Assembly (NCBI RefSeq): GCF_008274625.1
Contig: NZ_VTRU01000001.1
Location: 186,001 to 250,000, forward strand
From: Chryseobacterium panacisoli
Lineage (GTDB): Bacteria; Bacteroidota; Bacteroidia; Flavobacteriales; Weeksellaceae
Length of the DNA: 64,000 bases
Reading direction: 5' to 3'
How positions within the stretch are numbered: position 1 is the stretch's first letter; the number at the start of each line of letters is the position of its first letter. Positions 16,935 to 24,713 of this stretch are shown in pieces. Under the pieces are notes generated by a model. That model was not told the origin of the DNA, searched no databases, and worked only from the letters and a program-made list of their open reading frames with translations. The position numbers and the translations under genes were made by a program.

Positions 16935-17570
16935 TTATTTGAATTTATAAGCTAAACCTACCTGGAATACATTGTTTCTGACAGCATCAGATCCGTTAGG
17001 TCTGTTTTTAGCGATATCTGTTAAACCTGCTACATATCTAGCTGTAAGTCCTAGGTTCGGAGTGAAATAATACCCAGCACCAAGACCGATTCCAAAATTG
17101 AATGTATTGAAGTTGTCTTTGTAATTGTCTGATGTAGTAGAATCTCCGTTAGATTCATTTTTTAATTTGTTTTTAGCACTTACCATGAAACCGAATTCTG
17201 GTCCTGCCTCCACATAAAGATTAGGGATTAAATTATACTGGAACATTACTGGTACAGCAATATAATCTAACTTAGTAGAAGCTGAAAATTTTGTTCCAAA
17301 TGACGTAAAGTCTGATTTATTACCATATTGTGAATATAATACCTCTGGCTGTACGCTGAATGAAGCTGCTAATGGAATGTTTGCAAATACACCTGCGTTG
17401 AACCCTATTTTAGATTTCTGATCATCAAGACCACTGTCTTTTGAAAGTGAAGAAACGTTCATTCCCCCTTTTACCCCAAATGTTACTGGATTAGAAGATG
17501 TGTTTCCTGTTTGTTGAGCGAATGCGAATGTTCCTGCAGTTAACGCTAATCCTAAAATTAACTTTTTCAT
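16935..17570 (-). CDS. Outer-membrane beta-barrel protein, paralog 4 of 4
   Basis: 211 residues with signal peptide MKKLILGLALTAGTFAFAQ. Strands GVKGGMNVSSLS, GFNAGVFANIPLAASFSVQP, YIAVPVMFQYNLIPNLYVEA and FGIGLGAGYYFTPNLGLTAR lead to the end VFQVGLAYKFK, with one extra Lys after the usual terminal Phe. A polar Asn/Thr/Asp loop lies at about 130-150. The decayed copy at 14.8 kb also ends YKFK, so it is closest to this paralog. First gene of the array in the direction of transcription, but separated from the next by a terminator. Confidence 0.9.
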   Translation of the reverse strand: MKKLILGLALTAGTFAFAQQTGNTSSNPVTFGVKGGMNVSSLSKDSGLDDQKSKIGFNAGVFANIPLAASFSVQPEVLYSQYGNKSDFTSFGTKFSASTKLDYIAVPVMFQYNLIPNLYVEAGPEFGFMVSAKNKLKNESNGDSTTSDNYKDNFNTFNFGIGLGAGYYFTPNLGLTARYVAGLTDIAKNRPNGSDAVRNNVFQVGLAYKFK

Positions 17571-17653
17571 AACTTTAATTTTTTAATTTTACTCTTTCTT
17601 AATTTTAAATTTTACTACTTGTTCAACATTTTTCAGTTGAACGCAGAGTATCT

Positions 17654-17671
17654 TTCAAATTGCTTGCCAAA
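17654..17671 (-). promoter_or_regulatory. Sigma-54-like promoter of paralog 4
   Basis: Minus strand TTGGCAAG-CAAT-TTGA, correct spacing, last -12 base A for C. UTR about 73 nt. A weak AT-rich hairpin at 17698-17728 further upstream may end the aroB transcript. Confidence 0.5.
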
Positions 17672-17849
17672 AATATTTTTTATGATTAAAATCAATAAAA
17701 AAATCACTTAGCGTTTAAATGATTTTTTAAATAATTAATTGATTAACAATTGATTATGAATTTAAATAAACATTTGTTTAGAAGAGGTCTAAATTGACAA
17801 TTTTGTTAAAAATAACCTTTTACACCAGGTTTTTCTTTCCAAAAAAGAG

Positions 17850-18896
17850 TTAAGCATTATTCAATTTTCTATAAAAAGACAGAGATTCAAGGATATTTTC
17901 CTGGCTGCATTGATGATCATAAGTGCAAGAACCAATTCCTGAAAGCAGGGAAAAGTTGATTTTACGGTCTGTATTCTTTTTATCATTCAGTAATAATGCG
18001 GTGATATCCTCATCTTTAAAATCATTAATATCCAGGTAAGGATAGTATCTCTGTACATTTTCGATGATGACACTTGCATCTGCTTCAGAAATAAGATTTT
18101 CCAGATAGGCCAGATGGGCTTCTGCAATCATTCCCATAGCAACCGCTTCTCCGTGAAGGATAGGATTTCCTTGCTGTAAGCATAAACTTTCCACAGCATG
18201 ACCTATTGTATGCCCAAAATTCAGCGTTTTTCTGATATTTTGTTCGTGGAAGTCTTTATCTACAACGTCCTGCTTGATATTCATAGAAGTCTGAATATGC
18301 GGAATGACTGTTTCTGCCTCCAGTTTGCGAATCTGGATCAGCTGGTCCCAATGATTTTTATCAGCAATTAATCCATGTTTCAGCATTTCAGCGAATCCGC
18401 TTCTTAATTCTTTAAATGGTAATGTTTCTAAGAATTTCGGAAAAATAAAGATCTGTTCCGGGAAAGCGAAAGTTCCTACCATATTTTTATAGTGCATCAG
18501 ATCAATACCTGTTTTTCCTCCTATGGAAGCATCACACATTGATAAAAGGGTAGTGGGGATATTGATGAACTGTATTCCTCTTTTGTAAGTAGATGCTACA
18601 AAGCCACCCATATCAGTAATTACACCGCCACCAAGATTGATAACCAGTGCTTTTCTGTCTGCCTGCATTTCTGTAAGAATTTCCCAAAGCTGATTGGCAG
18701 TCTGGATATTTTTCATTTCTTCTCCGGCTTCAATCTCTAAAATTTCAAAGCCAAGGTCTGTTTCCATATTTCCTAAAAGAATAGGAAGGCAGTATTCATG
18801 AGTGTTTTCATCAACAAGAATGAAGATTTTGCTGAAAGATTTTTCATGAAGAAACGTATTAAGCTGAGAAAAATTATCGTTTAATATTGTTATCAT
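17850..18896 (-). CDS. aroB: 3-dehydroquinate synthase
   Basis: Second enzyme of the shikimate pathway, NAD- and zinc-dependent conversion of DAHP to 3-dehydroquinate. 348 residues, usual length. Clear motifs: NLGGGVITDMGGFVAST (NAD/phosphate loop), RGIQFINIPTTLLSMCDASI followed by GGKTGID, the zinc-binding Glu in FAEMLKHG, and the metal ligands in LNFGHTIGHAVE and LHGEAVAMG. Divergent from the pseudouridine synthase gene across a 101-nt promoter region. Confidence 0.96.
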   Translation of the reverse strand: MITILNDNFSQLNTFLHEKSFSKIFILVDENTHEYCLPILLGNMETDLGFEILEIEAGEEMKNIQTANQLWEILTEMQADRKALVINLGGGVITDMGGFVASTYKRGIQFINIPTTLLSMCDASIGGKTGIDLMHYKNMVGTFAFPEQIFIFPKFLETLPFKELRSGFAEMLKHGLIADKNHWDQLIQIRKLEAETVIPHIQTSMNIKQDVVDKDFHEQNIRKTLNFGHTIGHAVESLCLQQGNPILHGEAVAMGMIAEAHLAYLENLISEADASVIIENVQRYYPYLDINDFKDEDITALLLNDKKNTDRKINFSLLSGIGSCTYDHQCSQENILESLSFYRKLNNA

Positions 18897-18934
18897 CTTC
18901 TAATATTTGTAAAGTTAAAATGTAAACTATAGTG

Positions 18935-18942
18935 CAAAGTTA
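18935..18942 (-). promoter_or_regulatory. aroB -7 box
   Basis: TAACTTTG on the minus strand, exact consensus, 38 nt before the aroB ATG. Confidence 0.6.
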
Positions 18943-18975
18943 TGATTCTTAATTTTTAACTCGTAACTAAATTAC

Positions 18976-18983
18976 TATCTTTG
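18976..18983 (+). promoter_or_regulatory. -7 box of the pseudouridine synthase gene
   Basis: TATCTTTG on the plus strand, exact consensus, 14 nt before the ATG at 18998, giving a UTR of about 10 nt. Confidence 0.65.
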
Positions 18984-18997
18984 CAGAAATTTTTAGA

Positions 18998-20176
18998 ATG
19001 AGCAGAGATAATAATAATTCAGACAGACCAAAGAGACCAAGAATTTCAACCAAGAAAAGTTCTGATGATTCTCGTGCTTCCAGATCTGGAAATTCTTCAG
19101 GATCAAAACCTTTTAAAAAACCTTTTTCTAAAGACGGAGGCAGAACAGCGCCGGAACATAGAGGGACTAACTCAAAATTTGACAAGAAACCTTTCAAGAG
19201 AACTGCAGACAGCTCTGAAGGTTCCAATGAAGATATGGGTTCAAAATCTGAAAAAAAACCTTACATCACCAATAAAAGTGAGAGTTTTGAGAGAAAGTCT
19301 TTCGGAAAACCCAAAAGAGGAGGAAATAGTTTTAATACAAGAGATAAATATGAAAGAGGTAGTCTGAAATATGGCAGAAGACCCTCTAATGGAGATGAAA
19401 GGGATGACAGAGCAAAATCTTTTGTACAAAAAAGAAGGTTAAATAAAATTGACAAAGATGTTCATAAAGATACTATCCGTCTAAATAAGTATATAGCGAA
19501 TTCAGGGATCTGCAGTAGGAGAGAAGCTGATGAACTTATTACTCAGGGATTGGTAGAAGTAAACGGAAAAGTAGTCAACGAAATGGGCTATCAGGTACAG
19601 AAAACCGACAGAGTAGTTTTTGACGGACAGAGTATTACTCCTGAAAAACCTGTTTATGTGCTTCTTAATAAACCAAAAGGGTACATTTCTACGACGAAAG
19701 ATGACAAAGCCAGAAAAACAGTAATGGATCTTGTAGCAAATGCTTCTCCTTACAGAGTTTTCCCGGTTGGAAGATTAGACCGTTCTACAACAGGGGTTAT
19801 TTTATTGACCAATGACGGACACATGACTAAAAAATTAACGCATCCATCTTTTGATGCTAAAAAGATTTACCATGTAACGTTAGATAAAAAGCTTACCGGG
19901 GAAGATCTACGTCTTATTGCAGAAGGAATCCGTCTTGATGAAGGGGTAGCAGTTGTTGATCAGATTTCATACATTGAAGGAAAGCCTAAAAATGAGATCG
20001 GAATCGAGATTCATATTGGATGGAACCGTGTTATCAGAAGAATATTCCAAAGATTAGGATATGAAGTGGAAGCTTTAGACAGAGTAATGTTTGCCGGATT
20101 AACGAAGAAGAATATCAAGAGAGGACACTGGAGAATCCTTACAGAACTGGAGGTAAATAACCTTAAAATGCTTTAA
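18998..20176 (+). CDS. 23S/16S rRNA pseudouridine synthase, RsuA/RluB family, with long basic N-terminus
   Basis: 392 residues. Residues 1-155 are a disordered, Lys/Arg/Ser/Gly-rich extension, probably an RNA-binding tail. An S4 domain follows (about 160-220, RLNKYIANSGICSRREADEL), then the catalytic domain with GRLDRSTTGVILLTNDG; Asp261 is the catalytic aspartate. The C-terminal RIFQRLGYEVEALDRV segment is typical for RsuA/RluB/E/F enzymes. RluB-like large-subunit modification is most likely, but the exact uridine cannot be told from sequence. Confidence 0.9.
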   Translation: MSRDNNNSDRPKRPRISTKKSSDDSRASRSGNSSGSKPFKKPFSKDGGRTAPEHRGTNSKFDKKPFKRTADSSEGSNEDMGSKSEKKPYITNKSESFERKSFGKPKRGGNSFNTRDKYERGSLKYGRRPSNGDERDDRAKSFVQKRRLNKIDKDVHKDTIRLNKYIANSGICSRREADELITQGLVEVNGKVVNEMGYQVQKTDRVVFDGQSITPEKPVYVLLNKPKGYISTTKDDKARKTVMDLVANASPYRVFPVGRLDRSTTGVILLTNDGHMTKKLTHPSFDAKKIYHVTLDKKLTGEDLRLIAEGIRLDEGVAVVDQISYIEGKPKNEIGIEIHIGWNRVIRRIFQRLGYEVEALDRVMFAGLTKKNIKRGHWRILTELEVNNLKML

Positions 20177-20270
20177 TTTAATGATGAATTATGAGTTATA
20201 GATGATGAATAAAGGATTCAGATTTTTAACTTATATCATTCTTTTAAAGTACATTTAAGTGTAAAGAATA

Positions 20271-20301
20271 AAAAAGCGCAGAAATTAATTCTGCGCTTTT
20301 T
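20271..20301. terminator. Bidirectional terminator between pseudouridine synthase and pncA
   Basis: 13-bp stem AAAAAGCGCAGAA / TTCTGCGCTTTTT with loop ATTAA between convergent genes. Sequence just before it (20177-20215) is a short TGATGAATTATGAG-type low-complexity stretch. Confidence 0.88.
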
Positions 20302-20348
20302 ATATATCAATCAGGCTGTGGGTTTTGAAATTTCTATATTAAAATTCA

Positions 20349-20954
20349 TTACCCCAAAACTGTCACTCCTTTTTCAATCATCTCGTAGATGGCGTCTCTG
20401 GCGTTGTCTGGTTTTACGTTTACAGCACGTGTACCATTGAAGTGAAGGCATGTTACATATCCGTTGGCCACAGCATCCTGAGCAGTGAATTTAACGCAAT
20501 AGTCTAATGCCAGTCCTACGATTTCTACCAATTGGATATCATGATATTTCAGGAAATCATCCAGTCCGGTTTTCATAAAATGATTATTATCCTGAAAACC
20601 ACTGTAGCTGTCAATTTCTATATTTTTTCCTTTTTGTACAATATGGGTTACTTTGTCTCGGTTCAGATCTTTGTGAAATTCTGCTCCGAAAGTCCCCTGA
20701 ATACAATGATCCGGCCACATAAACTGAGGAACACCATTTAAAATAATACTTTCTCCCACCTGTCTGCCATTGCTGCTTGCAAAACTTTTGTGGCCTGCAG
20801 GATGCCAGTCCTGTGTAAGAACCACCTGATCATATGCATTTTCCTCCATCAGAAGATTGATATACGGGATAATTTCGCTGGATCCAGGGACTGCAAGGGC
20901 TCCGCCTTCACAAAAATCATTCTGTACATCGACTATTATTAACGCTTTTTTCAT
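20349..20954 (-). CDS. pncA: Nicotinamidase
   Basis: Isochorismatase-fold amidase that hydrolyses nicotinamide to nicotinate in NAD salvage; it would also act on pyrazinamide. 201 residues. Catalytic triad Asp9 (VDVQNDF), a Lys in QKGK (108 or 110) and Cys153 (LALDYCVKFTA). Metal ligands Asp49, His51, His55 in TQDWHPAGHKSF, plus His83. NAD salvage is of interest given the TNT-like NADase candidate at the left end, although the two are 20 kb apart. Confidence 0.95.
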   Translation of the reverse strand: MKKALIIVDVQNDFCEGGALAVPGSSEIIPYINLLMEENAYDQVVLTQDWHPAGHKSFASSNGRQVGESIILNGVPQFMWPDHCIQGTFGAEFHKDLNRDKVTHIVQKGKNIEIDSYSGFQDNNHFMKTGLDDFLKYHDIQLVEIVGLALDYCVKFTAQDAVANGYVTCLHFNGTRAVNVKPDNARDAIYEMIEKGVTVLG

Positions 20955-20958
20955 ATTT

Positions 20959-21042
20959 TGAATTCTCGAATTTTTGATAAATTTACAAAACTAATCTTCA
21001 AAAATTTGTCCAAAACTGAATTATCGGACAAATCGGCAAAAA
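20959..21042. repeat. Copy A of an 85-bp duplicated intergenic element
   Basis: Shares an interrupted but clearly aligned sequence with 22500-22583 in the same orientation: AATTCTCGAATTTTTGATAA, ATTTACA, then TTTGTCC and GGACAAATCG. The TTTGTCC ... GGACAAA pair is a 7-bp inverted repeat with a 14-nt spacer. Confidence 0.65.
20986..20993 (-). promoter_or_regulatory. pncA -7 box
   Basis: TAGTTTTG on the minus strand, exact consensus, 31 nt before the pncA ATG; it lies within repeat copy A. Confidence 0.5.
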
Positions 21043-21217
21043 ATAAGCCGGAAGAAGGAATTACTTTCAGTTGTGCAGCGGCTGATTGTCTTTATATAAC
21101 AATTTTTTTAAAATGATGAAACAGAGAGTGTCATTATTCTTTTATATCTATCATTACTTCTATCTTCGGACTTCAGGCATTTGCGTTTCAAAAAAATAAA
21201 ACTAAATCTCAATAGCT

Positions 21218-21225
21218 TATCTTTG
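21218..21225 (+). promoter_or_regulatory. -7 box of the DEAD-box helicase gene
   Basis: TATCTTTG, exact consensus, 18 nt before the ATG at 21244. Confidence 0.65.
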
Positions 21226-21243
21226 CAGTAAATAAGTATTTTT

Positions 21244-22386
21244 ATGTCATTTGAATCGTTAGGATTATCACACAATATTATTCGTTCTGTTAACAAGCTG
21301 GGATATTTAAAGCCATTTCCAATACAAGAGCAGGCGGTTCCTATAATTTTGCAGGGAAAAGACCTCATGGGGATTGCACAGACAGGTTCCGGGAAAACGG
21401 CTTGTTTTGTAATGCCCATTTTAGAAAAACTACAGAATACTGAAGTTAAAAAAGACCGTAATGTTCAGGTCTTAATATTGGTTCCTACACGTGAATTGGC
21501 TATTCAGATAGATGAAGTTTTCAGAGCTTTTACGGAAAATCTGAAGCGTGAGGTTCGTACAATGGCGGTTTATGGAGGTGTTTCCATCAATCCTCAGATG
21601 AAAGGAATGTTTGGGGTGGAAGTTCTTATTGCCACTCCCGGACGTTTATTAGACTTAATTGACCATAATGCTTTGAGTATTTCAGGAATTCAGCATCTGG
21701 TGATAGATGAAGCGGATAAGATGTTTCAGCTGGGCTTTGGTGAAGAAATGAATAAGCTTTTCGCAATGATGCCTGTAGTGAAACAAACGACTTTGTTTTC
21801 AGCAACTTTAAATGATAAGGTTTCTGAAATGAAAGAACGCCTGTCTATTAATCCCACTATTATCGAAATTAAAAAAGAAGAAGTTGAAATTGATCATATA
21901 GAACAGCTTGCATATCATGTTTCACCGGAAAATAAAGGACCTTTCCTGCGTTATTTGATTAAAGAGAAAAAAGTGGAAAAGGCTTTGATCTTTGTTTCAT
22001 CTACAAGATCTGCGGATAACCTGGTGGAAAAGCTTAAAAAGAATAAAATTAAGGCAGTGGCTATTCACAGCCAGAAATCCCAGGGTGCCCGCAGGAATAA
22101 CCTGGAAGAGTTTAAAGTAAACGGAGCCCAGATTCTGGTGGCAACAGACCTGATTGGCCGTGGAATTCACATTGAATCATTACCATGTGTGATCAACTAC
22201 GAATTGCCGCGTTCGCCTTTAGATTATATTCACCGTATCGGTAGAACAGGGCGTGCTAATGAGAAAGGAACGGCAATTAGTATTCTGACGGATGATGAAT
22301 TACAGCATTTCAGAGTGATTCAGAAGAAAATGGGAAAAAAAGTAACTTTACAAAGAACAGAAGGTATTGATTTACATGGATATTAA
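21244..22386 (+). CDS. DEAD/DEAH box RNA helicase
   Basis: A compact 380-residue helicase with only the two RecA-like domains: Q-motif (PFPIQEQAVP, 24-33), Walker A AQTGSGKT (45-52), PTRELAIQ, the DEAD box in VIDEADKMF, SAT in LFSATL, and HRIGRTGRANEKG at the end of domain 2. It lacks the long basic tail common in RhlE/DeaD types. Likely works in ribosome assembly or RNA turnover. Own promoter and terminator. Confidence 0.95.
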   Translation: MSFESLGLSHNIIRSVNKLGYLKPFPIQEQAVPIILQGKDLMGIAQTGSGKTACFVMPILEKLQNTEVKKDRNVQVLILVPTRELAIQIDEVFRAFTENLKREVRTMAVYGGVSINPQMKGMFGVEVLIATPGRLLDLIDHNALSISGIQHLVIDEADKMFQLGFGEEMNKLFAMMPVVKQTTLFSATLNDKVSEMKERLSINPTIIEIKKEEVEIDHIEQLAYHVSPENKGPFLRYLIKEKKVEKALIFVSSTRSADNLVEKLKKNKIKAVAIHSQKSQGARRNNLEEFKVNGAQILVATDLIGRGIHIESLPCVINYELPRSPLDYIHRIGRTGRANEKGTAISILTDDELQHFRVIQKKMGKKVTLQRTEGIDLHGY

Positions 22387-22404
22387 TGCCTGATTTACAA
22401 TAGT

Positions 22405-22438
22405 AAAGGCTTCAGTTTTATCAAACTGAAGCCTTTTT
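22405..22438 (+). terminator. Terminator after the DEAD-box helicase gene
   Basis: 14-bp stem AAAGGCTTCAGTTT / AAACTGAAGCCTTT, loop TATC, followed by T-run. Confidence 0.9.
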
Positions 22439-22499
22439 ATTTGGCAGTGATATTGAACTTTATAAATTGTTATAAGTACAATTAATGCTTTATTCACCT

Positions 22500-22583
22500 T
22501 AAATTCTTGAATTTTTGATAAATTTACACCAAATGATATTCGAGCAATTGTCCAAATGGTAATGACCGGACAAATCGTCAATA
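22500..22583. repeat. Copy B of the 85-bp duplicated intergenic element
   Basis: Second copy of the element at 20959-21042: AATTCTTGAATTTTTGATAA, ATTTACA, TTGTCC and GGACAAATCG at matching offsets. It ends 24 nt before the BstA-like gene, so it probably contains or touches its promoter. Confidence 0.65.
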
Positions 22584-22607
22584 TTTAAAAATTAAAAAAA
22601 CTGAGCA

Positions 22608-23144
22608 ATGAGTGATTTAGAGAAAAAAAAGTTTCCAATAGGCCCGTTTGAAGTTCCGGAAAACATCTGTGATACTACATTGGATACTTACATCAAAGTG
22701 ATCAAAGACTTTCCCGGAAGGTTAAAAAATCTCATTGAACATTTTACGGACGATCAATTGGATACTCCTTACAGAGAAGGAGGCTGGACGGTAAGACAGC
22801 TTGTAAACCATCTTTCGGACAGTCATATGAATAGTTTTATACGTTTTAAGCTGGCTCTTACAGAAGATAATCCTACCATAAAGCCTTATGATGAAGCCAA
22901 ATGGGCAGAGCTTCAGGACAGTTTCCACATGCCTGTAAAACCGGCTATGAGAATGCTGAAAGGAACACACCAAAGATGGGTTGTACTCCTTAAAAGCCTT
23001 ACAAATAAACAATTTGAAAGAACTTTTCATCACCCGGAGCATCAAAGAGATTATAATCTAAGAGACAGCCTTGCTTTGTACGTCTGGCACTGTAACCATC
23101 ATTTTGCTCATATTGAAAATCTGAAGAAAGAAAAAGGTTGGTAA
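22608..23144 (+). CDS. YfiT/BstA-like DinB protein, putative bacillithiol transferase
   Basis: 178 residues, close in sequence to B. subtilis YfiT: PIGPFEVPENI, DQLDTPYREGGWTVRQLVNH, SDSHMNSFIRFKLALTE and YVWHCNHHFAHI all follow that protein. Metal ligands are expected at His68, His161-165 and His168 in the four-helix DinB fold. YfiT-type proteins are zinc-dependent and were linked to bacillithiol S-transfer. The gene two positions on encodes a YtxJ-like bacilliredoxin, which supports a thiol-conjugation role. First gene of a four-gene operon in which each gene overlaps the next. Confidence 0.82.
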   Translation: MSDLEKKKFPIGPFEVPENICDTTLDTYIKVIKDFPGRLKNLIEHFTDDQLDTPYREGGWTVRQLVNHLSDSHMNSFIRFKLALTEDNPTIKPYDEAKWAELQDSFHMPVKPAMRMLKGTHQRWVVLLKSLTNKQFERTFHHPEHQRDYNLRDSLALYVWHCNHHFAHIENLKKEKGW

Positions 23145-23599
23145 GGAAGCTTCTTAATAATCCCATCTATTATAAGGAAATTGTAGACCGAATTTCCATG
23201 TTATCTGAAAATTCCCATGGAAGATGGGGGAAAATGAACGTATGTCAAATGCTAAAACACTGTGACCTAGTTCTTCAGGTAGCTTTGAAAAAAGTAGAGC
23301 TTCCCCGTATCAACATCGTGTATAAGACGATAGGCATATTCACTAAAGCAGAAATGTATGTCTTCAATAATGGAATTCCCAGAAACATGCCTACTTTTCA
23401 AAAACTAATCGTTAATTTTGAGTGTGATTTTGATGTGTCAAAAACCAATCTGCTGAAAACACTGGAGGAATTCCGGGAAGCTTGTGAAAAAAACAGCCTG
23501 CCGGATCATCACAGACTATTCGGAAGCATGACTGAAAAAGACTGGACATTTTTAGAATATAAACATCTTGATCATCATCTAAAACAATTTAATGTATGA
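23138..23599 (+). CDS. DUF1569 domain-containing protein
   Basis: 153 residues, DUF1569, a relative of the DinB fold: WGKMNVCQMLKHC near 30-42 and a C-terminal LDHHLKQF are the conserved metal-site-like parts. The start is a TTG at 23138, which overlaps the end of the previous gene by 7 nt. The next ATG would delete the first conserved helix, so TTG is preferred. Function unknown; its place between a BstA-like protein and a bacilliredoxin suggests thiol metabolism. Confidence 0.78.
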   Translation: MVRKLLNNPIYYKEIVDRISMLSENSHGRWGKMNVCQMLKHCDLVLQVALKKVELPRINIVYKTIGIFTKAEMYVFNNGIPRNMPTFQKLIVNFECDFDVSKTNLLKTLEEFREACEKNSLPDHHRLFGSMTEKDWTFLEYKHLDHHLKQFNV

Positions 23600-23976
23600 G
23601 TTTTTTTGATAAAATATTCGGTGGAAAAAACGAAACCCCTGACCAAAAAACGTTCTGGAAAAAGATAGAGTCTGAAGAAGACCTTACAAAAGCTATAGAA
23701 GATTCTTTTCAGAATAGAATTGCTATATTTAAGCATTCAACAAGCTGTTTTATCAGCAGAACTGTACTGAAGAATTTTGAAAAAGAAGTTGAAAATTCTG
23801 ATCAGCCGGTCAATGTATACTATCTGGATCTATTAGCTTACAGATCTGTTTCCAATAAAATAGCGGCAGATTTTGAGATCAGACACGAAAGTCCGCAGCT
23901 GATTGTAATAGAGAACGGAAAGCCTGTAAACAATGCTTCACACCAGGATATTTCTTTAAGCCAGATTGTATCATGA
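23596..23976 (+). CDS. ytxJ: Monothiol bacilliredoxin, YtxJ family
   Basis: 126 residues with a thioredoxin fold. The YtxJ signature is IFKHSTSCFISRTVLKNFE, with a single active cysteine in place of the CPxS motif of classical glutaredoxins. YtxJ-family proteins are thought to remove bacillithiol from S-bacillithiolated proteins. Start overlaps the DUF1569 stop by 4 nt (ATGA), so expression is translationally coupled. Confidence 0.85.
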   Translation: MSFFDKIFGGKNETPDQKTFWKKIESEEDLTKAIEDSFQNRIAIFKHSTSCFISRTVLKNFEKEVENSDQPVNVYYLDLLAYRSVSNKIAADFEIRHESPQLIVIENGKPVNNASHQDISLSQIVS

Positions 23977-24569
23977 AGAATATAAATGATTATTTAGCCA
24001 AAGTTTTAAACGTTCCCCTTCAGAATGTGAACACCTGCAGTCTGCACTATGAGGTAAAGAAAATTCCTAAAAATCAGTTTCTCCTTCAGTACGGCGAAAT
24101 TTGCAGGCATATATTCTTCGTAGAAAAAGGGCTGTTGAAGATGTATTCCATTGATAAAAACGGGAAGGAGCATATTATACAGTTTGCTCCTGAAAGCTGG
24201 CTGATTTCTGACCGAAGCAGTCTTTATTTCAATGAAAAATCCATTTATTATATAGAAGCAGTTGAAGATTCAGAAATTCTGTTTCTGCATCCTGATTTCT
24301 TTAATAAGCTGGTTGAACAGTTTCCAAACAGTATTGAAAGAAGTGATTTTCTGCTTCAGAAACATATCAGAAGCCTTCAAAACAGAATCAACTCTTTGCT
24401 TGGTGAGACTGCAGAAGAAAGATATATGAAATTTATTAAAATGTATCCTGATTTGCTTCTGAGAGTACCGCAATGGATGATTGCTTCTTATCTTGGAATT
24501 ACTCCTGAGAGCCTGAGCCGTGTAAGAAAAGAACTGGCAAGAAAAAACTTCATTCCGGATAATAAATAA
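23973..24569 (+). CDS. Crp/Fnr family transcriptional regulator
   Basis: 198 residues: cyclic-nucleotide-binding-like barrel (about 25-120) and winged HTH (about 140-190) with recognition helix PESLSRVRKEL. No N-terminal cysteine cluster of the FNR iron-sulfur type, and the barrel lacks the Arg/Ser of a cAMP site as far as can be seen, so the signal is unknown. It overlaps ytxJ by 4 nt and closes the operon, and may control it or sense thiol stress. Confidence 0.88.
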   Translation: MKNINDYLAKVLNVPLQNVNTCSLHYEVKKIPKNQFLLQYGEICRHIFFVEKGLLKMYSIDKNGKEHIIQFAPESWLISDRSSLYFNEKSIYYIEAVEDSEILFLHPDFFNKLVEQFPNSIERSDFLLQKHIRSLQNRINSLLGETAEERYMKFIKMYPDLLLRVPQWMIASYLGITPESLSRVRKELARKNFIPDNK

Positions 24570-24570
24570 A

Positions 24571-24712
24571 AAGCTGGAAGATGGGAGAGGGAAGCTTGAA
24601 GTTCCGGTAAACACAAAAGAACTTGATAGTTATTATTTAAACATCCTTAATAAGAATTGACATAATCTATTCTTAAAACTATAATAACTTCCATCTTCCA
24701 GCCTCTATCTTC
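24571..24712. repeat. Inverted-repeat element of GCTGGAAGATGG type
   Basis: GCTGGAAGATGG (24573-24584) and its exact reverse complement (24691-24702) bound a 106-nt AT-rich interior between two convergent genes. The purine-rich strand resembles GGAAG repeats I remember from Chryseobacterium genomes. It may also act as terminator for both genes. Confidence 0.55.
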
Positions 24713-24713
24713 C

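Noticed and set aside
17698..17728. AAAAAATCA/TGATTTTTT hairpin as a firm aroB terminator
   Set aside because: Stem is only A/T plus one G-C pair with a 13-nt loop and lies 120 nt after the stop; mentioned only as possible.
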